Assembly (NCBI GenBank): GCA_015680685.1
Contig: MNCI01015670.1
Location: 2,486-66,485, forward strand
Length of the DNA stretch: 64,000 nt
Origin: Gnetum montanum
Lineage: Eukaryota; Streptophyta; Gnetopsida; Gnetales; Gnetaceae
Direction of reading: 5' to 3'
Shown here: positions 9,480-22,829 of the stretch, piece after piece
How positions within the stretch are numbered: the first letter of the stretch is position 1
How the letters are laid out: every line of letters starts with the position of its first letter
The notes under the pieces: model-generated
What the model was told of the DNA's origin: nothing
Database searches by the model: none
The model's input: only the letters and a program-made list of their open reading frames with translations
Position numbers and translations under genes: made by a program

Positions 9480-11814
9480 GGTTATGGCTCTCGTAGTGTT
9501 ACATTGCTGTGGTTGAGTGGGGAGTTCCCCTTGCATTGTTGGAGCGGGTGGTATGGGAACTACCAACGGAAGAGGTGCAGACAGATTAGGAGAATGGTAT
9601 GGATGTGAAGCGTCTCCCAGAGGAGAATGAGTCCTTCTAAAGTACTTCTAAACTTGGTAGTGATGTTGGGGAGTTGTGTGACCCATGGAGTCACTTGGAG
9701 AAATCGGCTGTTGCACGTAGTATCCATATGGGTCTAGTTGCTAGTAAGGGTACTATTGTTTCGGCGATGGCATCCCCCATGACTGTGGGTATTGCCACTG
9801 CTGATGTTGTCCGATGGGTTGTGGTGGAGTTCCACTTGGATAGTACGTCAATGGTTGGTGGAACTGTCTTGGGTTACCTTGGGGATAAGGTAACCTTCGG
9901 GGTATCTACTATTGGTTAAGTCTCGGGTTGAGTGCATACACCCTAGACTCTTGTAGATGTGAGATGATTGGAAAACATCCCTTAGGATGGTCATATTGGC
10001 AGATCTCACATCCACCATCATTTTCTGTGTCCAAATCCACAACCTTATCGAAGATAGTTATTTTCCCCTTACCCTTGTCACGTGCAGAGCCTGAATCTCT
10101 CCACTTTTTCTTGTCCTTGTCACTACTTCATTCCTCCTTAGACTCATCTACAATTTTCAGGACAAGTTCAAGTCTACTATCGAAGGAGTTCTGTATCTGA
10201 TCTACCTTAGCCGCCACTTCCGTTGTTAGTTTTTGAAGTGGCAAGGTTTTGTTCTTCAAGTGGTGACTCATCCTCTTCATTGCAGAATCTCACTCCCCTC
10301 TTCTGGAGGGAAGGATCGCGGTTATATTCTTCTGTGCTTTCTCTTTTTCGTAGCTCCCCTTCTTCTTTAGCTACTTATTCCAACAAGTGATGAATTTCAT
10401 GGGATCTAAGTTCTAATAGTCTCCCTTGGGCATATGTCCCAAGGGTTCTCCTAGTTTCATACCTTAGCCCATCTACGAGATGGCGAAGTTGATCCCGTTG
10501 TGCATAACCATGGCCCGAGCAATGATGTAACAATGCATAATAGTGGCCCATGGCAGCATCCAAGGGTTCATGAGTACCTTGCTTCCATCCTTGGATCTAC
10601 TTATGCAAATTAGACACTCTGGAGTATGTTTGATATTTATTGTTGAAGAGTTCTAACATCGTACTCCACCTCCTAATGGTTTCTGGTTCTAAGGACTGGT
10701 ACCAACTCTCTGCTTCCTTTATGAGTGTCCTAGGAAACAACTTCAGTTTCTGCCACTCGTTTTCTATGTTTTGCAAGGTGTAGGCATTATAAAATGCCTG
10801 TAAATGATTTTGTGGATCCGCATTGTATCCCCCTTAGAAACATGGGATATTGTTCATGTCTAAGCGCTTGATCTGGCTATCTTTTTGATGCCTTGTTGGT
10901 ATTTTCACTGCCTCTGTTATATCTAGCATACTCTAGGTGGCAAGTAGGGGCTCGTCATGATCATCTCTTTCATGATGTCTATGATGTCTACATTGTTCCC
11001 TACTTTCCCTTCTTTCATGCCCTTGTCCTTGCTCTTGACTCTCTCGTCGATGTCTCTCATTTTTCCTACCTCTATCCTCACCTTTATGCTCTCTCTGACT
11101 ACGCCCAGATGTGGAAGGAAAGGGTGAATGATGAGATGAAGGGGAAGAAGAAGAAGAACCATCACCAAGACGATCTTTCCTACCTTCTCTTCTGTGGCCT
11201 TGGCCCCGATCGTGATGACGATCTGAGTGCCCATCCTTGTCATGTGTTGTTGTTCCCTCAGTGAATAGTTGGCATTCACGGGGATTAGAACCAGGGTTGT
11301 GTATCGTGGAGCGTAGGTTCTGATACCCCACCTCCTCACTATTGTTAGGAGGGGGAACATCATTTGATGGAGAACCCGTTATGAGTGGTTCACCATCTCT
11401 AACTTCACTTAGGACGTGCAGGACCTCTTTGCCCTTCAACAGTGTATGGTGGCTCTCCTGCCTTGAGTCCCTTAGACGTTGTGCTTCTATGAGATGGTAA
11501 TCCCTTGTGTCAAAATCTACCACAACGTATTCAGCATATAATTCCATCATGCTTATCTGTTCCAGAGCACGGAGGAGCATGTTGGGAACTGCACAATTTG
11601 GAGGTAACACTATGTTACCTTGCAAGTCTCTCCAGTGCATTTGTTCATCCTGATGGAGGATAAAAGTAAAATTGGGTATGTACTCATTGGGATGAGTATA
11701 TACCACCCTATATTGTTGAGGAATTGGCTGATTTTAGTTATGTGTTTTAGACTGCCGACTATTTCTTGTATGATCCCTAGGTGAAGTGCTCTTATGAGAA
11801 GAAGAAGAAGACAT
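9480..11814 (-). pseudogene. Element A Gag (capsid, nucleocapsid-like, P/Q/Y-rich tail)
   Basis: Starts at 11814 (MSSSSSHKS...). An N-terminal block includes 'EYIPNFTFILHQDEQMHW' and 'GNIVLPP'. Then comes a long mixed-charge region rich in Arg, Asp, Glu and His with a serine run (about 11250-10950), then 'DEPLLAT'. The capsid-like core includes 'FPRTLIKEAESWYQSLEPE' and 'STMLELFNNKYQTYSRV'. Near 10010-9975 is 'CEICQYDHPKGC', a C-X2-C-X3-H-X3-C variant of the zinc knuckle. A Pro/Gln/Tyr-rich tail follows. Several in-frame stops and one frameshift near 10250 inactivate it. The frame is otherwise kept from 11814 to about 10260. Confidence 0.8.
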
Positions 11815-11937
11815 TGTGTCTTATTCAGTGTGCTGATTAACTGTTATATAATTTTTGTTTAATTAACCCTAAGGGTTTGTTTAAGTTCCCAATGATGTGA
11901 GTGATCTCCTATGTTCTACTTAGCGCACAAACACTTA

Positions 11938-11957
11938 GTCCCCGGTAACGGCACCAA
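11938..11957 (-). other. Element A primer-binding site (tRNA-Asp type)
   Basis: On the minus strand TTGGTGCCGTTACCGGGGAC starts directly after the 5' LTR. It matches the complement of the plant tRNA-Asp 3' end (TGGCGCCGTTGCCGGGGA) at all but about two positions. It fixes the element's direction. Confidence 0.8.
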
Positions 11958-12749
11958 TGATGAGTGGCGAGGTACCCCTACACTCAACCATACGAATACA
12001 AGCGTAACAAGTGCGATTCGATTGAACTCCACAGACTAAGTGCCTACACGCCTCATGGAACACTTAAGGTTAATTATTTGTTGTTTTCCCAGACTTACTT
12101 GTAGTTGTCACAGTGTATGGTTAAGTAAGTTTGAGGTATATGATTTTTATGTCTTTTCGGTTTTATCTCCTATGCTGATAAGGTGAAGGGTGAAGAGACT
12201 AATTACTAACTTTAACTAGCTAACTAAGTCTGAATTAACCTAGCGTCAGCATCTGTTCCCACTTACCATTCACACCCTGAACCAATGCAACCTTGGTTAC
12301 CAAACACTAATCTTTGCTGGGATCACCAAGCGTAACGCATATGCTCGAAGCGGTTTTACTGAGGCACTTAATTAGGAGAGAAGGGTTGAGAGAGATTTAA
12401 TGACTAATAAAGCATGAAAATAATAAATAGTAAATAGTAATAAATAAAATCCTAATTAGCCTATTCCATGCACTGCAAGGTTTATCCAAGAAGTTCATCT
12501 TTATTTCTCTACACAAACATGTGTTCAGGTACAATATTTGCTCGAATAAAGATCTGTTCACCTTGGAGCTCCTACTGCAGGCACATGGAAAATATTCTAT
12601 CTCTGGAGAGGTAAAACTGCCAAAGTTTCGCTAAGGGTCTAGATCTAGATGAGAAACAAAGGGAGAGTTGCCTCTTATTTATAGACTTGGCAGTGCACTG
12701 CGATATTGCGTACGCGATATCGCGGCCCATGCGATATCGCATCCCATCA
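11958..12749 (-). repeat. Element A 5' LTR
   Basis: A 792-bp LTR. On the minus strand it begins TGATGGGATGCGATATCGC and ends CCACTCATCA. Three palindromic GATATC-type units occupy its first 70 bp, followed by TATA box CTATAAATAAGAGG near 12674-12687. The differences from the 3' LTR are scattered substitutions plus small indels. Confidence 0.9.
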
Positions 12750-12754
12750 CAAGT

Positions 12755-13424
12755 CTTAAAAAACTTGAGAATTATTCTAAATCTTATTACAATGACATGT
12801 AAGATTTTTCCCAAGGATCATTGATTAACATTGATCATATCGTAGTTTATATATTATCAAATAGGAAAGGAAGAAGGTGCAATCATCAATTTTATATTGT
12901 TTGTGAGAGATGCAAGTAGTAGCTCTATCCTTATGCATCTATGACATTTGCCTTAGATTCTTATTATTAGCTTTGCTGAGAAAAGTTACTATTCATATGC
13001 CTACTTTTCTTGAAGGATGAGTCACCCATAAAAAGTTTAACAAAGCATATAAAAAACAATATGTTAATCCAAGTATTTTTTTCACTCATTACATAGAGTT
13101 GTTGTAAAGTTAGTGCATGTAGGATTTTTCTATAAACAAGAAAAGGACAAGGCCTTAACTCCATCTATTTATCCTATAGACATCAATCAACTTCTAATAC
13201 AATTAAAAGTTGGTTATGAATAATTTTCTTAGGTAAGTTTTCCTTGGATTAACATATTGTATTAATGAATGGATTATTTTTGAACATGGTTCTCTTTGCA
13301 ATGATGTGGCCTTTGATTGTAAAATTTGCCACAAGATTAAATTACATGTTTTAAATCCTTCATGATTACTACAATCCTTCTCATATGAAAGTCAATATTG
13401 ATAAGACTAAGATTCTAATATGTG
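12755..13424. other. AT-rich DNA between elements A and E
   Basis: No clear gene. Around 13390-13420 a plus-strand phrase reading roughly 'MKVNIDKTKIL' resembles the segment after the LINE RT YADD box, so a LINE remnant is possible, but nothing else supports it. Confidence 0.3.
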
Positions 13425-14294
13425 TGATGAATCATATTTTGTAGGGCTCTGATATTGGAGCCACAATGTCAAGTATCCAATATTAGACCCTAATATGCGA
13501 TGTTGGATATCCAATATTATGGAGTATGTGCTAGCCTATAAATATAGTGCTTAGGCACATGGTTTCTAGATAGTTTTTGTCATAGCATAGCAAAGCTCTT
13601 GTAGTTTCTTTTCTCCAGAGTTAGAATATTTTCCAAAGTGGCCGCAACTAGAGTCATTGAGTGTACAGATCTTTATTCGAGCACTAATGTACCCGAGCAC
13701 AACAGTGTGTGTAGCAATAAAGATGAGCTTTCTAATCAAACCTTGTAGCACCTTGGCTAGCTTAAATATTTTATTCATGCATTTAACGTTTTGTGAAATT
13801 TCATTTAATACTACCAAGTAATTAAGCTAAAGTGAGCTAACTAGATTAAATAGTGGTTAATTAAGCACATAAGTACAATTTCTTTGAGCATGCATATGAC
13901 TCTTGGTAATCCTAGCAATGCTTAACATTTGGTAACTGAGCAGCGTTATACATGTTCAGGATGTGCATGGAAAGTGGGACTAGATGCTTATGTTAGGATA
14001 GTTAGTTATTGATTAGTAATTAGATTAATTAAAGTGATTCATAAATTAAGTTTCAACTTGTTGATAACCATAGATGAATAAAATATAAAAATAATAAAAC
14101 TTATGTGTCTCAATTACACTTAAACAACAACTAAGCTTTATAAGTGTAGTTGGAAAGACAACGATCATCACGATTAGATTTCCCATCCTAGAATTGGTGT
14201 ACTTAGGAACTTAAGGTCTATGGAATTTGACCGAATCACACATAAACGCTTGTGAATTATATGGTTGGTTGTAAGGGTACCTCGCTGCTTATCA
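13425..14294 (+). repeat. Element E 5' LTR
   Basis: An 870-bp LTR, TGATGAATCATA...CTGCTTATCA. Its start matches the LTR start of element D (TGATGAATCAT). Upstream of TATA box CCTATAAATATAG (13536-13548) it has repeated CCAATATTA/GGATATCC-type palindromes in place of the GCGATATCGC units of A-C. Confidence 0.8.
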
Positions 14295-14314
14295 TTGGCG
14301 CCATTGTTAGGGAC
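14295..14314 (+). other. Element E primer-binding site (tRNA-Asp type)
   Basis: TTGGCGCCATTGTTAGGGAC lies immediately after the LTR. Its first nine bases match the complement of plant tRNA-Asp exactly. Confidence 0.8.
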
Positions 14315-14455
14315 CTTTTGCTGTTACATGCACTATCTAGGACTTAGTGAGAAATTATTCAAGATCATTGGAATGAATCCTAAAGTCATATCATACATTA
14401 AAATGACTACAAAAATTTTAAGAAGCACACTGCATTTCTTGTTTTCTAACACAAG

Positions 14456-16370
14456 ATGTTTTCTTCTCATAGGAGTGATTCTCTACCCAAGTCTGACGGA
14501 GTAAATCAGTAGATGCCCTAACAATACAAAGTAGTATATGCTCATCTTGATGAGTATGTATCCAATTTCACATTCATCCTACACCAAGATGAGTTGCTAT
14601 GGTGGTGCGACATGGAGGGCAACATTGTGTTGCCGCCTGATTGATCTATTCCTGCGATGCTCCAATAAACTCTTATGTGATTGGGCCTCTAGGGACTTCA
14701 AGCTGAGTATGTTGTGTAGGATAGTAACACTAGGGATTATCATCCCATTGATGCACAACATCTAAGGGATCGACAGCTATAGAAACATTACAAATCTACA
14801 AAGGGAAAGTGGTTTAATGGTTTTCCATACTTTTCATACCAAAAAGATGGTAGATAACCCTCCTCTAAGGGTTTTTCATTTAGCAAAACTTCTTTCTTTA
14901 ACTTCGATGAAGGAGGTCAAAACCAAAACCTACAATCCATGATCCATAATCCAAGTTCTAGCAAGAATGAATCCAATGACAAAGGGGGATCTAAGGAGGA
15001 GACTCATAGAAGGGATGTAGACAAGAAACCTAATCATGATCGTGGCCATGATCATTGAAGAAGGGGTGATAGGCACCATGATGATGCTAGTCCTTCTTCC
15101 TCTTCACCTTCATCATCATCTTCTTCCTCTTTTGGCTTTGAATGCAACCTCAGGGGGCATGATCGTGATGGAGGTGACCGATGGGATTGAGATGATTAAA
15201 GGGATTGTCAGGCAAGTCAAGATCCAAGGTGCAGGCATTCAAGAGAGACTTGCCACCATGAACGAAGGGGTAGTAGAGGACATCGTAGGCACTAGAATCA
15301 TGGCCTTGATGAGACTTTTCTTGCTACTTGAAGCATGCTAAACATTCCAGAGGTAGTGAGAATTCCTACAAGGCACATTAAGGATAGTCGGATCAAGAGG
15401 CTAGACATGAATAATATCCCTACATTCGAAGGGGGATATAACTCAGATCCATAGAACCATCTTCAATCTTTCCATGATGCTTTCACCTTCCAAAATATAG
15501 AAAAAAATTGGCAAAAGCTTAAGTTGTTCCCTAGGACACTCATTAAAGAAGCAGAAAGCTGGTACTGATCCTTAGAACCAAAATTCATTAGACAGTGGAG
15601 TACAATGCTCAAACTACTCAATGATAAATATCAAATGTACTTTCAAGTGTCCAACTTGAGGAGGTAGATCTAAGGATGGAAACAAGGGACACATGAACCC
15701 TTGGATGCTGTCATGGGTTGATATTATTCTTTATTACATAGATGTCCTGGCATGATTATTCTTAACAAGAGCAACTTTGCCACATCATAGATGGGCTCCA
15801 ATTAGAAACATGGAGAACTCTTGGCATCTATGCCAAAGCGTGATTGTTAGAATTAAGGGTCCATCAAATTTAATAGTTGATTTAGTAGGTAGTGAAAGAA
15901 GAAGGAGAGTTGAGGAAACGCGAAAGTGTAGAAGAATACAATCGCAATCCTTCCATTTTCAAGAGGGAGGTTCAATTTTGTGATAGTGAGGATGAATTAT
16001 CACTTGATGAGGTGGTGAACTAGAAAACCTTGTTGCTTCAAAAATTTACCTCTAAAATCTTAGCCAAGTTTGATAAGTTATGGGAATTTATGGATAGTAG
16101 ATTTCAAGTTGTCCTAAATATTGCTAAAGAGTCCAAAAAATAAGGTAGTAATCATGATTGCAGGAGGCAAAAGGAAGCAAAATGTGTCAATCAAATGCAT
16201 AATGAAAAAATTTCCGTAGTAGGGGAAGTTATAAAAAGTGAATTAGATGATGATGGTGGGTGTGACATTTTCCAATATGAACATCCTAAGGGATGTTGCT
16301 CCATCGTGTTGTACTTACAGGAGTTTGGGGCATATGCTCTAAATCCACAACTAGTAAAAAGGTAAACACC
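14456..16370 (+). pseudogene. Element E Gag remnant
   Basis: Begins near 14456 (MFSSHRSDS...). It follows the gag of elements A-C: 'NFTFILHQDELLWW', 'GNIVLPPD', a His/Asp/Arg and serine-rich stretch (about 15030-15280), 'FPRTLIKEAESWY' near 15525-15565, 'DVLAMG'-like sequence and, at about 16262-16300, 'CDIFQYEHPKGCC', where the second cysteine of the C-X2-C pair has become Phe. There are many stops and some frameshifts, so it is clearly dead. Confidence 0.7.
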
Positions 16371-16390
16371 CAAAAGATTTATTGAGAGAA

Positions 16391-18830
16391 GAGCCTATTT
16401 ATAGATTATGTAAATGAAGTATTAAGGATGAATGACGTATCTTTTTATTGTGTCCATATTTAATTTATATTTGAATGAATTATAATATTAATTGTAATTT
16501 TTTAAAAACATATGATGTAGAACTTAAAAATACCTTAGACTCATGATGGAAAAAGTATATTAGCCATATTTGAAATTTGAAAATGTATGCTCTAAACTAA
16601 GTGTTTCTGTAAATCTCTTACAATGAACAATCTCGCATATCATAGAAAGATCTATCTATGGATGATCTTAGAAACAAAACCTTACATGAACTATAACATT
16701 GCTTTTGAGATTGCTTTTCAAGAAGGCTTTCTTGATAAAAAAAAATGTAAGGCAACCAAAAGAAATACCACAACTAGAAAATAGCTAGCATAACCAATTG
16801 TGGTAGAGGTAGAGGGAAAAAAAAGTGCCATTAAATATAATAAGGGCATTGGTTATACATCTTCTTTATTTGTAGTGATAGATCATTTTTTGAATTGAAT
16901 TAGTTTTTTTATCACATCCATTTGGATACTAAAGGGATTAGCTAGATCAATTTAGTTTTAACTATTGTCTTTTTGGACAATGCTACTAGATCTTAGTACA
17001 ACACATTGAGATATTGTAACTTAAAGAAAAAGACAATCCTCTAAAAATCATAAATGTTTAATAAAAAATGGTGGAATTGAGGCTCAAGTTTGTTTGCATC
17101 ATGAAAAACCTTATTGATAAAAAACTAGAAAAATTCTTCAAATTAGAATATACTCTAATTATGCTAATAGAGATCAAGGTTCTTTTATCCACTTAATTTA
17201 TTGACCTATCTTTAAAGCAATTAAGAAATCTAGAGATTTTCCATGACATTTTCTTAAATTATATAATGTTCATTTGATTTTTTTTTGTTTTTTATCTTTA
17301 AATAAAAATATAATTTTTAAAATTATTTAATCTATTTCTTTTTATGTTTTTTACTTTAGTTTTGTTCATACCTATATTTATCTATTTTATTTGGTCATTT
17401 GTTTGATTACTATTGTATGAACCTTGTCCCTATTGATACAAATTCTAAAAGAAGAATGACTCGATATTTAACCACATCATACATGCCATGTTCAACATTA
17501 ACCCATAGACTACAAACTATCCAAGAAGTTTTAAAATACAAATTTTAGAAAGATACAATACAAAAAGAATAAGATGTAATTATGAAAAATGAAAAATATA
17601 AGTTAGTTAACAAATAAAAGGGTAAGAAAATCATAGAAAACAAATAATTTTTTTAAAAATATATAATGAAAAAGGAAATATTAATTCACAAAAAGCAAGG
17701 TTAGTGACAAGATGTTATGGACAAAAGAAGCACATTCATTATGACCAAGAACCGTTCACTATATAAAATTCATTTTTGGATAGATTGGCATATCCAAATT
17801 TATTGAAGAAGAAAACGAACAAACATCAAGATGAATGGTCATGACTCCACTTGATATCTTGAAGGACATAGTATAAGTAATAGTGTAAAATATGGAGCCA
17901 TTTTCTAAGGTATTTTATGTTCCATTTTGTTGTATTATTAGTTTAGAAAAATGTATTTTAGGAGAAGCCATGTAAAAGAAAATTAAAAAAAAAAAAGTAA
18001 AAGTTTAGAAGTTGAAGAGTTTATTAGGTGGGGGAAAAAACAAACAAATATTTAGGGCTTTGTCACATGTATATTGATGGACATAAAAAAATTGCCCCAA
18101 TGGTTCAATATTAATCCCATAAAAGGTTTGTAAATATAAGGATCTTTCCTCATCATGGAACTTATGAAATTTATTGAAGACAATAAGATTTTAAGAGAGA
18201 AATTTTGATTCTTCCAACTCTTAATCTCTTAATTTTCTTATTCCAACACTCATGATTCTCAAAAACCCTCAAACACTTATTTCTCAAATTTACTCTTATT
18301 CATTCTATTCCACTCATTTACAACATTTTCATATTATTAAAGATTTAATTTTTATCTTTAAAAATTTAATTTAAAGATTTATTAAATATAAAAAATTAGT
18401 TGACAAGAATGCACAGTTGATTAGAAGGCCTCATATTCAATATGAATAAATGTGTACCACAACTCTATAATTATTTTTAGAAATACTCCAATCCATTCAT
18501 GCTACTATTAGGTTTGATTTCTATTTCATTGCAACCCTCATTGTAAGTCATAACCTAGTTACTATACAATATTATACCACTTTATCTATTGATAAGTCAT
18601 TGATAGATTCACGTGAATAATGAAATGGTCAACATCACTTGTGAAAAAGTGTTCAAGGAGATCTAAAAGTTGTTTAAAAATTTCAAAATTATTTAATTAT
18701 TTTTGTCCATCACAATCTACAAGATCATGATTAACTCACAGCTACCACATGATCTAACACTTTAAGAAAAAACACATTGAATCAAGGTCAAAAAAAATTT
18801 CAATACTTCTAACTCTTCTAATCCATACTA
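16391..18830. other. AT-rich intergenic DNA
   Basis: About 2.4 kb with no recognisable domain, RNA gene or element end. Short lysine/asparagine-rich frames are expected from the base composition. Confidence 0.3.
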
Positions 18831-18835
18831 TTATA

Positions 18836-20083
18836 TATGGAATGTTGAACTTAAGAGGGTGGGGGGAGGGGATGATGAGGGATGAATAAGTTCCTCAAAT
18901 CAAAACTTAAATAACCAAAGCACACACACAAATCTACATGGTTTTCCAACTTGTGTACTCCACACTTAGAGGGTAGATCACAGGCACACCTCTAGACTTT
19001 GTTGCTCTCAAATTATGGTTGAAGGGTCCATAACCTGTATAGTTGTCAAGCCTTGCTCTGAAGTGTTGTACCACAACACCAATCTCTCAACCCTACAAAG
19101 TCTCATCAGGCTTGGAAATGTGGTTTCAAGGCTTCCACAACCTTTATAATCTTGAGTTCTGCACCGGAGTGTTGTACTACAACACCAACAACTTAATCTC
19201 ATAGGATCCCAATAAGCTTAAAGAACTCAAACCCTCAGGGCAACAAGAACAAGAATACAATGAATGATTTCAACTCAATTTGTTGATCCTTGTACAGTTA
19301 GGTACAACACACTTTACAAAGCCAAAATGATTAGCCAATGAGGAGCAATAGAAAATTCAATGATTACAAATGATTGTACAATGAATACAACAATGCTTTC
19401 ACATTTCCCAATGCACATGAATTCTTCTTATAGCTATCATGTTGCTAAATCCTTCTCAAAACTCGTCTAAAAACTAGCTAACAGTTACCAACCATTGTAG
19501 GAAACATCTTTCTCATGCCTGAGACGTCTCTCTAAATTTGGCTTGAAATCTGGGAAGAAATATTTCTTTCCGAAAAGACATCTTTTTGAAGTCTCCATCC
19601 TAGAAGATGTCTTTGCTCAATGGAAGACATATTTCTGCATTTGGTCTGCATTCTGTAAAGGCATCTTTGGCTGAGGAAAGATGTCTTGCTATTTCTAAAG
19701 ATGTCTTTCTGGATTTTCTCTGAGTTCACCCCAAATTTGCCAAGACAACTCCTACTTCCCAGAGATGCTTTCTTCATCTTCCTTTATCTTTTGAATGCAT
19801 CATTCCTTGTCCATATTCTTGACCTTCTGAATACTTGGATGATGATAACTTTGCTTGTTCAATATCAAGCCCTTGTCCATGTTCTTTGGGTGTTCATTTG
19901 AAGACATGTGGGTGACCTCCTCCTTTAAACTTTGGGATAGTTTGTTTGATCTCCTCTTTAGCTCATCTTTGTTTCCTGTGTATGTAGTCCTACAAACACA
20001 ATAACCATACAACCATGCAAACAACTTTTGTCTCCATTTTACTTAACGTTTTGAGCATACCAAAACACACCAAAAGGTCAAAA
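18836..20083 (-). repeat. Element F 3' LTR
   Basis: Matches 32641-33876 throughout. Plus-strand text runs from TATGGAATGTTGAAC to CCAAAAGGTCAAAAA. The last bases should be TCAACA, as in the partner, but are mutated here. It contains many AAAGAYATCTTT-like palindromic units between about 19500 and 19770. Confidence 0.75.
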
Positions 20084-20097
20084 ATATCCCCCTTTTT
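20084..20097 (-). other. Element F polypurine tract
   Basis: On the minus strand AAAAAGGGGGATAT abuts the 3' LTR, the usual position and composition for a Copia polypurine tract. Confidence 0.65.
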
Positions 20098-22486
20098 GGT
20101 GATGTTCAAAACTTAAGAAAATGGGTTAGTGATCATACAAATATAACCATACTACTCTCCCCATTTTTCAACAACAATAAAAAGGATAAGATTCACAAAC
20201 TTGGATAGGAAAGATAGATAGATATAATCCTAAAAAGATATAGGGAGTATGTATTTATCAAGTCCATGAATAGGTGTCCCAAAGTTGGTAAGAGCAAAAT
20301 AAATTTTCCAAGTGAAATTCATCCTGGAAGCAAAGGCTTAAGAAACTTGTCTTTAAAAAAATAAGACATTAGTAGTGCAAGGTGCTTGGAATTTAGATAA
20401 TCTTCATTTTTAGCAAATTGGCATATCATTATGGTGAAGTAAATATAGCCATACAACTTCACAATGGAATCCCATAAAGTAATCGTGTTATTGCTCACAA
20501 TGTAGTGAAAATTGAGAATTGCTCTATTGAGGTCAAAACAAGGAGCTACAATTAATTCAATAAGAACCATTAACATTCAATTTTAAAGATCAAAGCTATG
20601 AGTGAGACATGCATACTCCATTGTATGTTCAAGGCAATGCAACATCCAAAACCATTAATCAAAGATAAAACATGCTGATAAATATACATTCATACATTTC
20701 CTTAAATTTTCTACTAATGTAAATATGTAAAAAATAGTCAATTAATACAAAATATCAAAGATAGAGCATGCATTACACAAATAGGAAAGTAACAAGGGAT
20801 GCCTCACATATGTCAAGAATTGATCTAAGTTTTTCAATCAATATTTAAGCTTGAAGTGAAGTGTGAACATTGAGGAGTAAGTAATCTATCTTCAAAATAA
20901 GTAATTAGTATGGATCTTCATCTTGGTAAATGAGCATATAACAATCTACAACTTGAAACCAGCCATGCTAAATTCCCAAAATCTACATCTCAAAGCAAAT
21001 TATTCAATGGATAACTTAATCAAAAGCACAAATACCCAAAAATGATCATGGCCTTGCTCATAATATCAACTACTTGCTGTATAAAGATAGATACTTCATG
21101 CTTAAGCTTATGATTGAACATTGGATAGGTGGGCTGTTGGTTCAAAATTCATGAGGATCAACACATAAATTGATACTAAATACCAAGGATAGGTCATCAC
21201 AAAAAAATGATCTAATAGAAACAAGGGCATCAGAAATTCTAGTTTCAATCAAAAGAAATCATCAATAGAATATAAAAGCCATGAATTTTTAGATTAAATA
21301 TAACAACCATGCATATTTTCTTTTGGAATGAGGCAATACAACCACTTAAAAACAATTGATGTCAATAAAGAACTAAGTATCCATATGTCATTAAATACCT
21401 TTTAAAGTCCTCATATGTACCAAACATAACCATTCATCAAAAAATAGCTCAAGGTAATAGAGAACTGACTATATAAATATGATTAATCATTAAATACATT
21501 TGAAATTTCACATATGCAACACACCATCATTCAAGATTTTGCCATCCCATTAAGTGGAAAATACCTCTTGAGGACCTTTCCTTACTCTTTGTACATTTTG
21601 GCTGAAGTCTCCATGGATTGCCCCTACATTGATGGTCTCCAAGATGATTGAGATGTAGGCTTCCCTTACATATGTGCTACTTATCTTGGGATTTTAAGAT
21701 CAATGCGCAAAAATCACAAACACGCTATAACTATAGATCAACATTAAGCTTAATTATGGAGATCTAGATCTTCAACCAGCAATATTGATAGAGGTTTGTC
21801 TCATCTTATAAATGGAAAAAATCATTCCAAAGACTATGAGCATAAAAGCATATCGTCACAAGAATTTCATATTGAGAAAGACAAGAAATCAAACCAACGG
21901 AAATTATTAGAAGTGCTATTATAAGTCTTTGCAAAACCAATTAACCAATATAAGAAATGCTCTAGACATTTATTCCACATTTTTTATCTAATACATAGTT
22001 AATTTAGGAATTTTCATACACTATCTTTATTAATTAGCAAGCAAAGAGATAGAGACTTACCTTGACTTACCTTGCTTGTCGATAAACTGTGAAGATTAAT
22101 GGAGTTTGAGATGATGCCCCCTATAATGAAGTACCTCCTCATCCTTAGGTTCTCCTTCATGAGATCTTGTATGTGATATCTCTATTTGTTCATGTTTTTT
22201 GTGATAGAACCCTTGATCACTCCTTGCATTATAATTAGTACTCCATTTTTCTTCATTATCACTTATTGGTACCTAGACAATTTCCTTACCAAATCCTCTT
22301 TGACAAGACCAAGAATTACTCTTATTTTGATCATAATCAGGGGTTTGCATAAAACCATAATTTTTACATATAAAAGTAGTTTCATTCTTATGATCAGAAT
22401 TATAAAACCTTACTATGCTTGAATTTGAGCTTGAAACTTAAAGTGCTTCTTCCTCTAAATTTTTTGGTTGATTTTTGGGAAACTTC
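20098..22486 (-). other. Non-coding interior of element F
   Basis: AT-rich DNA between gag and the polypurine tract. I looked for integrase, reverse transcriptase and RNase H motifs in the open frames and found none. Either pol was deleted long ago or this is a gag-only Copia derivative. Confidence 0.5.
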
Positions 22487-22829
22487 TCATCTTGAATTTT
22501 GTTGCAATATTTTTTTACAAGAGGTTAGTGGTTGAATCTCAACTTTTATGTCTAAGATCTCTTCTTTTATTTTAGCATGGATAGCATTTAACTTAGAAAG
22601 CACTAGTTTCTTTGCCATTCTAATCAAATGATGTAAGAGAAAAATTTCTTCTTTAAATTTACTATACCTCTCGTCACACTTACCATGTTGTTCAACCATA
22701 TGTGAGGAAGATTCATCAGTAAACATCATGCAGATGAGATGAGAATCTTTAGGAAAATTGCATGCTTCTTCTTTACTTTGCTCACCATCATCCCAACTTG
22801 TATAAAAGGTAGTCTTTTTAGTTCCTCAT
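22487..22829 (-). pseudogene. Element F Copia Gag, C-terminal part
   Basis: Continuation of the gag at 31626-32586 on the far side of element D. It reads 'TSWDDGEQSKEEACNF' then 'ICMMFTDESSS', matching the post-zinc-knuckle acidic segment of Copia Gag (W-D-D/S followed by E-rich). It then has a lysine-rich, helix-prone tail ending at 22487. A small frameshift lies just after the insertion site. Confidence 0.6.

Larger units (their letters stand above)
5766..12754 (-). mobile_element. Element A: gag-protease LTR retrotransposon without pol
   Basis: A complete element on the minus strand bounded by LTRs 5771-6575 and 11958-12749 and flanked by the exact 5-bp target duplication CAAGT (5766-5770 and 12750-12754). 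Reading from the right: 5' LTR, tRNA-Asp-type primer-binding site, gag, protease, about 2 kb of non-coding DNA, polypurine tract, 3' LTR. No reverse transcriptase, RNase H or integrase sequence is visible. Element C at 51.7-58.5 kb shares the same structure and the same non-coding filler, so this is a propagated non-autonomous family and not a random deletion. It resembles the TR-GAG type described in plants but also keeps protease. Confidence 0.88.
13425..16390 (+). mobile_element. Element E: truncated LTR retrotransposon (5' LTR plus gag)
   Basis: Plus-strand element with 5' LTR 13425-14294, primer-binding site and a decayed gag to about 16370. The homology stops after the nucleocapsid-like motif and no 3' LTR of this type follows, so the element is truncated on its right. 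Confidence 0.75.

Noticed and set aside
10893-11264. Plus-strand open frame of 123 codons
   Set aside because: It is the complement of the charged gag region of element A, where the repetitive codons leave the opposite strand open.
12967-13424. Possible LINE remnant upstream of element E
   Set aside because: Only one short RT-adjacent phrase was seen and no catalytic box, so it was not listed as an element.
19500-19770. Regular palindromes suggesting a CRISPR array
   Set aside because: Units are imperfect, with no constant spacers or direct-repeat length. They lie inside a duplicated plant LTR, and no cas genes are present.
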